Positions 1 through 6,388 of a stretch of DNA of 28,689 nucleotides are shown here, piece by piece. This stretch comes from DATFEN01 sp035691285 (GTDB lineage: Bacteria > Acidobacteriota > Vicinamibacteria > Fen-336). The notes under the pieces are model-generated. The model was not told the DNA's origin and did no database searches. It saw nothing but the letters and a program-made list of their open reading frames with translations. Where the stretch lies: positions 1-28,689 of the forward strand of contig DASSJI010000040.1 of the NCBI GenBank assembly GCA_035691285.1, read 5' to 3'. Every line of letters begins with the position of its first letter. Positions within the stretch are counted from its first letter, which is position 1. The position numbers were made by a program, and so were the translations under genes.

Positions 1-1257
1 GGCGGCGACCCGTTCCGCGACTTCTTCGGCGACGAGATGATGGAGCGCTTCTTCGGGCCCCAGGGCCGCGGCGACGGCGGGCGCTCGGAGCGCGAGACGC
101 AGCGCTCCCTGGGCTCGGGCTTCGTCATCGACAAGGACGGCTACATCCTGACGAACCGTCACGTGATCGAAGGCGCCGACGAGGTCAACGTGACCTTCCC
201 GGACGGCAAGCGCTACGAGGCCAAGATGGTCGGCCGCGACCCGCGCACGGACGTGGCGCTGCTCAAGATCGAGCCCAAGGAGGCCCTGACCGTGCTGGAG
301 CTGGCCGACTCGGACCAGACCGAGCCCGGCGAGTGGGTCATGGCGATCGGCAACCCGTTCGGCCTCGGCGGCAACAGCGTCACCGTGGGCGTCGTTTCCT
401 ACCGCGGGCGCCCCTTGACCCTCGGCACCCAGGGCACCTCGGTGGACATGATCCAGACCGACGCGGCGATCAACCCCGGCAACTCCGGGGGTCCGCTCCT
501 CGACAGCCGCGGCCGCGTGGTGGGAATCAACACCCTGATCATCACCCAGGGCGTCCCCCAGTCCGCCGGCGTGGGCTTCGCCGTGCCGATCAACGTCGCG
601 AAGGAGATCCTGCCCCAGCTCCGCGACAAGGGGAAGGTGGTGCGCGGGTGGCTGGGCGTCTCCATCCAGCCCGTCACCGAGGACATGGCCAAGACCTACG
701 GCCTCAAGGAGGCCAAGGGCGCCGTGATCAGCGACGTGACGGCCGGATCCCCCGCCGAGAAGGCCGGGTTGCGCCCCGACGACGTCGTGACGGCGGTGGA
801 CGGCCGCGTCGTCGAGGACAACAGCGACCTGAGCCGCTACATCGCGAGCCGGGCTCCGGGAACCACGGTGCGACTGAAGCTCGCGCGTGGCGGCGAGACG
901 AAGGAGCTCTCGGTCGCGCTGGGCACGTTCCCCGACGGCGACGAGGAGCGCGAGAACGAGGAGTCCAAGCGTCAGCGCCTCGGCATGTCCCTGCGCGACC
1001 TGACGGCGGACCTGGCGGAGCGGCTCGACCTGCCGCGCGGCACGCGCGGCGTCGTGGTCAGCTCGGTGGAGGCCGGCGAGGCGGCCGAGGAGGCCGGGCT
1101 GCAGCGTGGAGACGTGATCGTCGGCGTCAACGGCGTGGCCGTCGACGGAGTGGACGCCTTCGAGCGCGAGATCGACCGGGCGAAGGCTTCGGGGCTGGCG
1201 CGCCTGAGGGTGAACCGCGGCGGCAGCCACCTGTTCCTGATCCTGAGGCTGGACTGA
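1..1257 (+). CDS. degP: HtrA/DegP-family periplasmic serine protease with two PDZ domains (5' partial)
   Basis: Trypsin-like serine protease/chaperone of the HtrA (Do) family, which degrades misfolded envelope proteins. The reading frame is open to the first base, and the residues before the first in-window Met (at 37) read GGDPFRDFFGDE, typical of the segment just after an HtrA signal sequence, so the true start and signal peptide lie outside the window. Counting from the Met at 37, the catalytic triad is His42 (TNRHV), Asp72 (RTDVALLK) and Ser150 (GNSGGPL). PDZ1 covers about residues 205-300 (GWLGVSIQPV onward) and PDZ2 about 318-406 (RLGMSLRDL onward), the usual DegP/DegQ layout. Stop is TGA at 1255. 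A dksA-like gene follows after 31 bp on the same strand and then lon, so this is probably a stress or proteostasis cluster. Family assignment is very secure; the choice between DegP, DegQ and MucD names is not. Confidence 0.95.
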   Translation, partial: GGDPFRDFFGDEMMERFFGPQGRGDGGRSERETQRSLGSGFVIDKDGYILTNRHVIEGADEVNVTFPDGKRYEAKMVGRDPRTDVALLKIEPKEALTVLELADSDQTEPGEWVMAIGNPFGLGGNSVTVGVVSYRGRPLTLGTQGTSVDMIQTDAAINPGNSGGPLLDSRGRVVGINTLIITQGVPQSAGVGFAVPINVAKEILPQLRDKGKVVRGWLGVSIQPVTEDMAKTYGLKEAKGAVISDVTAGSPAEKAGLRPDDVVTAVDGRVVEDNSDLSRYIASRAPGTTVRLKLARGGETKELSVALGTFPDGDEERENEESKRQRLGMSLRDLTADLAERLDLPRGTRGVVVSSVEAGEAAEEAGLQRGDVIVGVNGVAVDGVDAFEREIDRAKASGLARLRVNRGGSHLFLILRLD

Positions 1258-1288
1258 TGCGGGGAAGGCCTGCGGAAGGAAGGTACGC

Positions 1289-1708
1289 ATGAAGCGCCTG
1301 AAGGGGCCGAAAGATCGCGAGCGGCAGCTCGTCCTCAAGGGGATGCTCGAGGACCGCCGCCGCGAGATCCAGGAGAAGCTGCGCTCGCTCCGGGAGACGC
1401 TGCCCGCCGAGGCGGCCGACGTGCGCGACATCGAGGAGCAGAGCGTCGACGACTTCGTCTCCGAGGTCGACTTCGCCCTCATGGAGATGAAGTCCGAGAC
1501 CTTGCGGCAGATCGACGAGGCGCTGAAGCGCCTCGAGACGGGCGGCTACGGCGTCTGCGGCGAGTGCGGCGCCGAGATCGCCGAGGCGCGCCTCAAGGCC
1601 GTGCCGTTCGCCAGGATGTGCCGGGACTGCCAGGAGGCCCAGGAGGAGCGCGTCCAGGAGGCGGAGCGCGCACGACCGGCGGAGCCCTTCGCGCGGGAGA
1701 TCCAGTGA
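1289..1708 (+). CDS. TraR/DksA-family C4 zinc-finger protein
   Basis: A 139-residue protein with a long N-terminal coiled coil (about residues 8-80) followed by a C4 zinc finger, Cys90-x2-Cys93 and Cys111-x2-Cys114 (CGECG ... CRDCQ), the signature of DksA/TraR proteins that enter the RNA polymerase secondary channel and modulate initiation, often with ppGpp. At the expected coiled-coil tip the sequence has Asp44-x2-Asp47-x-Glu49 where E. coli DksA has Asp-x2-Asp-x-Ala, so the tip is only partly conserved. The start is the ATG at 1289, preceded by GGAAGG. Its stop overlaps the GTG start of lon by 4 bp (GTGA), which implies translational coupling. Alternative: a YteA/YocK-type or DnaK-suppressor-like paralogue rather than the main DksA. 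Confidence 0.88.
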   Translation: MKRLKGPKDRERQLVLKGMLEDRRREIQEKLRSLRETLPAEAADVRDIEEQSVDDFVSEVDFALMEMKSETLRQIDEALKRLETGGYGVCGECGAEIAEARLKAVPFARMCRDCQEAQEERVQEAERARPAEPFAREIQ

Positions 1709-4146
1709 GCGACGAGCGCAAGCCCGACTTCGAGTCGGGAGGCATCAGCGAGATCGACCTCCAGGCCGTCGGGGCGGAGCTCGCCATCCTCCCGCTCCGC
1801 GACACGATCCTGTTCCCCCACGCGATCCTGCCCCTGGCGGTCGCGCGGGAGAGCTCCGTGGCCCTCGTCAACGAGGCGGTGAAGGAGCGCCGCGTGATCG
1901 GCGTGGTCACCCAGCGCGACCCCGCGATCGACGATCCCGTGGAGAGCGACCTGTACCGCATCGGGACGCTGACCCACATCCACAAGATGTTCCGCTTCCC
2001 GGACGGCTCGTTGCGCCTCGTCGTGCAGGGCGTCCACCGCTTCCGGGTGCTGTCCGTCGTGCAGTACAAGCCCTACGTCAAGGCCCAGATCGAGATCCTG
2101 CGCGAGAGCCTGCCTCCGGAGCAGGAGGTCGAGATCCGCGCCCTGGCCCAGAGCGTCCAGGGCCTGTTCCAGCGCGTGGTGGAGCTCTCCCCCACCCTGT
2201 CCGACGAGCTGCAGGCCCTGGCGGCCAACATCCAGGAGCCCTCGCGACTCGCGGACTTCGTGGCCGGCAGCCTCACGTCGCTCTCGACCGCGCAGAAGCA
2301 GGAGATCCTCGAGGTCCTCGACGTCAAGGGGCGCCTCGACCGGGTCAACAAGATCCTGGTGAAGGACCTCGAGGTGCTCGAGGTCGGCAGCAAGATCCAG
2401 AACCAGGTCAAGACCGAGCTCCAGAAGAACCAGCGCGAGTACTACCTCCGCGAGCAGATGAAGGCGATCCAGCGGGAGCTCGGGGAGGGCGACGACCAGC
2501 AGCGCGAGATCGCGGAGCTGAAGGAGAAGATCGACAAGGCCGGCATGCCCGAGGACCCGCATCGGAAGGAGGCGCTCCGCGAGCTGGACCGGCTCTCGAA
2601 GATGTCCCCGGCCGCAGCCGAGTACACCGTCACCCGCACCTACCTCGACTGGCTCGTCTCGCTCCCCTGGGCGAAGAAGACCGAGGGCGAGATCGACCTG
2701 ATCAAGGCCAAGGAGATCCTCGACAACGACCATTACGACCTGGAGAAGGTCAAGGACCGCATCCTGGAGTACCTGGCCGTCCGCAAGATGAAGCCGGACC
2801 TCAAGGGGCCCATCCTGTGCTTCGTCGGGCCCCCCGGCGTGGGCAAGACGAGCCTCGGCCGCTCCATCGCGTCCTCCATGGGGCGCAGGTTCCATCGCAT
2901 CAGCCTGGGCGGCATGCGGGACGAGGCCGAGATCCGCGGCCACCGGCGGACGTACATCGGAGCCTTGCCCGGCCAGATCCTTCAGGGCCTGCGCCGCGCC
3001 GAGAGCCGCAACCCGGTGTTCATGCTCGACGAGGTGGACAAGCTCGGGGCGGACTTCCGCGGCGACCCCAGCTCGGCGCTGCTCGAGGTGCTCGACCCGG
3101 AGCAGAACAACAGCTTCAAGGACCACTACGTGGACCTGCCGTTCGACCTGAGCGAGGTCCTCTTCATCTGCACGGCCAACGTGCTCGACACCATCCCGCC
3201 GGCGCTCAAGGACCGCATGGAGGTCATCCGCCTCGCGGGCTACATCGAGGAGGAGAAGCTCCACATCGCCCGGCGCCACATCATCCCGCGCCAGCTCGAC
3301 AACCACGGGATGAAGGCCGAGGACATCGCCTTCGGCGACGAGGCCCTCAAGAAGCTGATCCGCGAGTACACGCGGGAGGCGGGGCTCAGGAACCTCGAGC
3401 GCGAGATCGCGAGCATCATCCGCAAGGTTGCGCGCCGGCGCGCCGAGGGCAGGGGTGAGACGGTGGCCGTGACCCCCGAGAGCGTCGAGGAGTTCCTCGG
3501 AGCGCCGTACTTCATGCGGGAGGAGATGGAGGAGCGCACGCTGATCCCGGGCGTGGCGCTGGGCCTCTCGTGGACGCCGTCCGGCGGCGAAGTCCTCTAC
3601 ATCGAGGCCACGCAGATGTGGGGCCAGAAGGGCCTCACCCTGACCGGCCAGCTCGGCGACGTGATGAAGGAGAGCGCGCAGGCCGCGCTGTCCTGGGTGC
3701 GCGCCCACTCCCGCGAGCTGGGCATCGAGGAGTCGTTCTTCGAGCGGGTGGACCTCCACCTCCACGTGCCCGAGGGCGCGATCCCGAAGGACGGCCCCTC
3801 GGCGGGCGTGACCCTCGTGACCGCCCTCGTTTCGCTGCTCACGAACCGGGCGGTGCGCCCGCGGGTGGCGATGACGGGCGAGATGACGCTCTCGGGCCGC
3901 GTGCTGCCCGTCGGCGGCATCAAGGAGAAGGTGCTGGCGGCGCACCGCCTGGGCGTGAAGGAAGTCATCCTGCCGAAGCGGAACCACAAGGCGGTGAAGG
4001 AGGACATCCCGGAGAACGTCCGCAGCGACGTCCAGCTCCACCTCGTCTCGACCCTCGAGGAGGTGCTGGCGCTCGCCCTCGGGCCCGCCGAGACTCGGCC
4101 GGCTCCCCGGCCTGGAGAGGCCTTCCGCCCGCGCGCCGCCAACTGA
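1705..4146 (+). CDS. lon: ATP-dependent Lon protease
   Basis: Cytosolic AAA+ serine protease that degrades damaged and short-lived regulatory proteins. I chose the GTG at 1705 because it overlaps the upstream stop (GTGA), has GGGAG about 6 bp upstream, and gives 813 residues, close to the usual 780-820. Order of domains: N-terminal substrate-binding LAN domain (about residues 25-215, LPLRDTILFPH), coiled coil, AAA+ module with Walker A GPPGVGKT at 375-382 and Walker B VFMLDE at 438-443, then the C-terminal protease domain with Ser699 (PKDGPSAG) and Lys742 (GGIKEK), the Ser-Lys dyad. All key residues are present, so the enzyme should be active. The C-terminal 20 residues are Pro/Arg/Ala rich and not conserved. 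Confidence 0.97.
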   Translation: MSDERKPDFESGGISEIDLQAVGAELAILPLRDTILFPHAILPLAVARESSVALVNEAVKERRVIGVVTQRDPAIDDPVESDLYRIGTLTHIHKMFRFPDGSLRLVVQGVHRFRVLSVVQYKPYVKAQIEILRESLPPEQEVEIRALAQSVQGLFQRVVELSPTLSDELQALAANIQEPSRLADFVAGSLTSLSTAQKQEILEVLDVKGRLDRVNKILVKDLEVLEVGSKIQNQVKTELQKNQREYYLREQMKAIQRELGEGDDQQREIAELKEKIDKAGMPEDPHRKEALRELDRLSKMSPAAAEYTVTRTYLDWLVSLPWAKKTEGEIDLIKAKEILDNDHYDLEKVKDRILEYLAVRKMKPDLKGPILCFVGPPGVGKTSLGRSIASSMGRRFHRISLGGMRDEAEIRGHRRTYIGALPGQILQGLRRAESRNPVFMLDEVDKLGADFRGDPSSALLEVLDPEQNNSFKDHYVDLPFDLSEVLFICTANVLDTIPPALKDRMEVIRLAGYIEEEKLHIARRHIIPRQLDNHGMKAEDIAFGDEALKKLIREYTREAGLRNLEREIASIIRKVARRRAEGRGETVAVTPESVEEFLGAPYFMREEMEERTLIPGVALGLSWTPSGGEVLYIEATQMWGQKGLTLTGQLGDVMKESAQAALSWVRAHSRELGIEESFFERVDLHLHVPEGAIPKDGPSAGVTLVTALVSLLTNRAVRPRVAMTGEMTLSGRVLPVGGIKEKVLAAHRLGVKEVILPKRNHKAVKEDIPENVRSDVQLHLVSTLEEVLALALGPAETRPAPRPGEAFRPRAAN

Positions 4147-4204
4147 GGAGCGCCCCTGGCGACTGCTTGACCGCTCCCTGACCGTCGGACATCATCGCCG
4201 CCGG

Positions 4205-5866
4205 ATGAACTGCTCCCGCTGTCAGATGGAGAACAGCCGGGAGGCGGTTCGCTGCGCCCACTGCGGGAGCTCGATGGCCACGGCGTCCCTCGAGCTCGTC
4301 CGCGGCAGCCTTGACGAACGCGTCTTCCTGCTCGCGCCGCGCGACTACAGCGTGGGCCGCGCCGCGAACAACGACCTGGCGCTGCCCGAGCCCTCGGTGT
4401 CCAAGTCCCACGCCCGGATCACCTGCGAGGACGGCCAGTTCTGGATCGAGGACCTGAAGAGCCTGCACGGGGTCTACGTGAACGCCGCCAAGGTCCAGAA
4501 GGCGGCCTTGACGGCGGGCACCCAGCTCCAGCTCGGCAATCTGACGTTCACGTTCTCGCTCCTGACCGGCGAGGGGACGACCGACCGGATCGTCGAGTTC
4601 CCCTGGGCCGAGCAGCAGCAGCTCGTGCTCCAGCTCGTCCAGACCCTGAACGCCACCCTCGTGCTCTCCGAGGTCCTCGAGCAGGTCCTCGACGGCGTCA
4701 TGCGCATCACCCGGGCCGAGCGGGGCTTCCTGCTGCTGTCGGAGAGCTCGGGCGAGGCCGGCGACTACCCGTCGATCGCCGGCCTGCGCCTCCGCGTCGG
4801 CCGCCGGCGCGGCGGCGAGGCACTCACCGCCGTCCAGGGCCTGTCGAGCTCGGTCATCCGCAAGGCGATCGAGAGCGGGGAGACCGTCGCGACGGGCAAC
4901 GCCGTGGCGGACCCCGCCCTCGGGCAGGCCCGCAGCGTCATCCTGATGGACCTCAGGACGATCGTCTGCATCCCGCTGCGGTCGCCCCGCTCCGAGGCCG
5001 CGGGGGGGGCGCACCGTGCCCTGGGCGCGCTCTACGTGGACAACCCCGAGACCTCCGCAGCGTTCCCTCCGGACGGGCTCAGGGCCGCCGAGGCGCTGGC
5101 GCGCCACGCCGCCCTCGCCATCGAGAACGCGCAGCTCTTCGAGCGCGAGCAGCGCACCATCGAGGAGCTGCGCCGGGCGCAGCAGCGGCTCCTCCAGGCC
5201 GAGAAGCTCGCCACGATCGGGAAGATGGCCGCGGGCATCGCCCACGAGCTCAACACGCCGCTCACCTACATCATGGGCAACCTGGAGATGCTCCGGATGC
5301 GCGGCCAACCCGAGGAGCAGCAGGAGATGCTGGAGTCGGTGGACCGGGGCGTCGAGCGGATCCGGAGCCTCGCCCAGAGCCTGCTCGCCTTCAGCCGGCC
5401 CTCCGACGAGGAGCCCGCGCCGCTCGACGTCAACACCGTCGTGGAGCGCGCGCTGGAGTTCTGCCACTACCAGGTCCTGAAGGCCGGCCTCCGCGTCGAG
5501 AAGCGGCTCGCGAGCGACCTGCCGTCGATCCAGGGGGTGGCGAGCCAGCTCGAGATGGCGTTCATCAACCTGATCGTGAACGCGGCCCACGCGATGGCCG
5601 GCCTTCCCGCCCGCGACCTCGTCGTCACGACCCGACGTGCCGGCGGCGACGTCCAGGTTGTCGTGGCCGACACGGGGCCGGGCATCCCCGAGAGCATCCG
5701 GGCCAGCCTCTTCGAGCCCTTCGTGACCACCAAGGCCGAGGGCGAGGGGACCGGGCTCGGGCTGTCGACGGTGCTGATGATCGTGGAGCGCCATCGCGGC
5801 CGGATCGCGTTCACCAGCGAGGTCGGGTCCGGCACCACGTTCGAGATCAGCCTGCCGATCGCCTGA
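4205..5866 (+). CDS. Soluble sensor histidine kinase: zinc ribbon - FHA - GAF - HisKA - HATPase
   Basis: A 553-residue protein with an unusual sensor order and no transmembrane segment. Residues 1-21 form a zinc ribbon (Cys3-x2-Cys6 ... Cys17-x2-Cys20). Residues about 30-120 are an FHA phosphothreonine-binding domain with the expected Gly51-Arg52, Ser66-x2-His69 and Asn93. A GAF domain follows (about 150-325), then a short coiled coil and the dimerisation/phosphoacceptor helix with His347 in the H-box (AAGIAHELNTPL). The ATPase domain has the N-box (Asn455, Asn459), G1 DTGPGIP and G2 GTGLGLS, all intact, of the NtrB-like class. No response regulator is adjacent, so the partner is unknown. The FHA domain suggests it may also read Ser/Thr kinase output. 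The start is ATG 4205 with a weak ribosome site, 58 bp after lon. Confidence 0.92.
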   Translation: MNCSRCQMENSREAVRCAHCGSSMATASLELVRGSLDERVFLLAPRDYSVGRAANNDLALPEPSVSKSHARITCEDGQFWIEDLKSLHGVYVNAAKVQKAALTAGTQLQLGNLTFTFSLLTGEGTTDRIVEFPWAEQQQLVLQLVQTLNATLVLSEVLEQVLDGVMRITRAERGFLLLSESSGEAGDYPSIAGLRLRVGRRRGGEALTAVQGLSSSVIRKAIESGETVATGNAVADPALGQARSVILMDLRTIVCIPLRSPRSEAAGGAHRALGALYVDNPETSAAFPPDGLRAAEALARHAALAIENAQLFEREQRTIEELRRAQQRLLQAEKLATIGKMAAGIAHELNTPLTYIMGNLEMLRMRGQPEEQQEMLESVDRGVERIRSLAQSLLAFSRPSDEEPAPLDVNTVVERALEFCHYQVLKAGLRVEKRLASDLPSIQGVASQLEMAFINLIVNAAHAMAGLPARDLVVTTRRAGGDVQVVVADTGPGIPESIRASLFEPFVTTKAEGEGTGLGLSTVLMIVERHRGRIAFTSEVGSGTTFEISLPIA

Positions 5867-5962
5867 CGGCCTGTGGCGGATTCGCCCCACTGGCCGTATC
5901 GAGGCGCCACATCCGCCGGGAATATGGCACGCGTAACTCGCGATGAATCAACAGCGAGTGCA

Positions 5963-5978
5963 TGGCACGGCTCGTGCA
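5963..5978 (+). promoter_or_regulatory. Candidate sigma-54 (-24/-12) promoter
   Basis: The 16 bases TGGCACGGCTCGTGCA match the sigma-54 consensus TGGCAC-N5-TTGCA at all positions but one, with the invariant GG and GC separated by exactly 10 bases. Transcription would begin near 5989, directly before a strong AGGAGG ribosome site (5990-5995). The element also contains a dyad (GCACG-GCT-CGTGC), so it could instead be an operator. No enhancer-binding activator gene is in the window. Confidence 0.4.
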
Positions 5979-6002
5979 GCGTGCCTGGCAGGAGGTCAGG
6001 CG

Positions 6003-6161
6003 GTGCTGACGACCACGGGAATGCTTCTCATCGGCGGCGGCGCCGCCCTGCTCGCGGGCCTCTTCGAGGGCGCGCTGGCGGGCGTTCGCGCCACGGAGGC
6101 GCTGTTCGTCCTGGGCGCCGCCTCTGCACTCGGCCTGGCACGGAACCCGAGGCGCCGCTGA
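6003..6161 (+). CDS. Small hydrophobic protein, unknown function (52 aa)
   Basis: I do not recognise this gene. I start it at GTG 6003 because AGGAGG lies 7 bp upstream; an in-frame ATG at 5943 would begin upstream of the probable promoter and lacks a ribosome site. The product has two hydrophobic stretches, about residues 7-27 (MLLIGGGAALLAGLFEGALA) and 31-45 (EALFVLGAASALGLA), and ends in a basic RNPRRR tail, as expected of a small inner-membrane protein with positive-inside topology. A second tiny membrane-protein gene begins 6 bp after its stop. It lies in a gap between a histidine kinase and a convergent molybdoenzyme gene, in locally less GC-rich DNA. Confidence 0.5.
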   Translation: MLTTTGMLLIGGGAALLAGLFEGALAGVRATEALFVLGAASALGLARNPRRR

Positions 6162-6167
6162 TCGCCG

Positions 6168-6311
6168 ATGCCCCGCCGAACGCTGCGGCTCCTCGCCGTC
6201 GGCTACCTGGTGAAGGCTCTCCTCGTCGGGATTGCCTGGATCCTCGTGCCGGACCTTCCCGAGCGGACGATGACGGCGCTCCGCTCGACGCTCGGGACAT
6301 CGGCGCCGTGA
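6168..6311 (+). CDS. Small membrane protein, unknown function (47 aa)
   Basis: Not recognised. ATG 6168 to TGA 6309 encodes 47 residues starting MPRRTLRLLAVGYLVKALLV, with a basic N-terminus and one clear transmembrane helix (about residues 6-27, ending IAWILVP), then a short polar tail. It begins 6 bp after the preceding small gene, so the two are probably one transcript and translationally coupled; a purine-rich GAGG about 14 bp upstream is a weak ribosome site. Coding status rests on the membrane-protein pattern and the tight coupling, so it is provisional. Confidence 0.45.
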   Translation: MPRRTLRLLAVGYLVKALLVGIAWILVPDLPERTMTALRSTLGTSAP

Positions 6312-6347
6312 CGAACGCGATCCGCGCCCTGGCGGCTGACTTCCTGG

Positions 6348-6366
6348 CGGGCCGCTGATCGGCCCG
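6348..6366. terminator. GC-rich hairpin between convergent transcripts
   Basis: CGGGCCG-CTGAT-CGGCCCG forms a 7-bp perfect stem with a 5-base loop, between the small membrane-protein genes (+) and the end of the molybdoenzyme gene (-). No T-run follows on either strand, so if it terminates it does so weakly or with Rho. Confidence 0.35.
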
Positions 6367-6388
6367 AAGGCCTCCTCGGCGAGCTCAC

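Noticed and set aside
1546..4041. 831-codon open frame on the minus strand opposite lon
   Set aside because: GC-rich codon shadow: its text is Leu/Val/Asp/His/Arg-biased without any domain, and lon on the other strand has every catalytic motif.
4160..4200. Promoter-like TTGACC before the histidine kinase gene
   Set aside because: No acceptable -10 box at a suitable distance; read-through from lon is as likely.
6308..6358. 16-codon ORF MTNAIRALAADFLAGR overlapping the second small gene's stop
   Set aside because: Too short and without any supporting feature beyond the GTGA overlap; kept only as a note in the finding.
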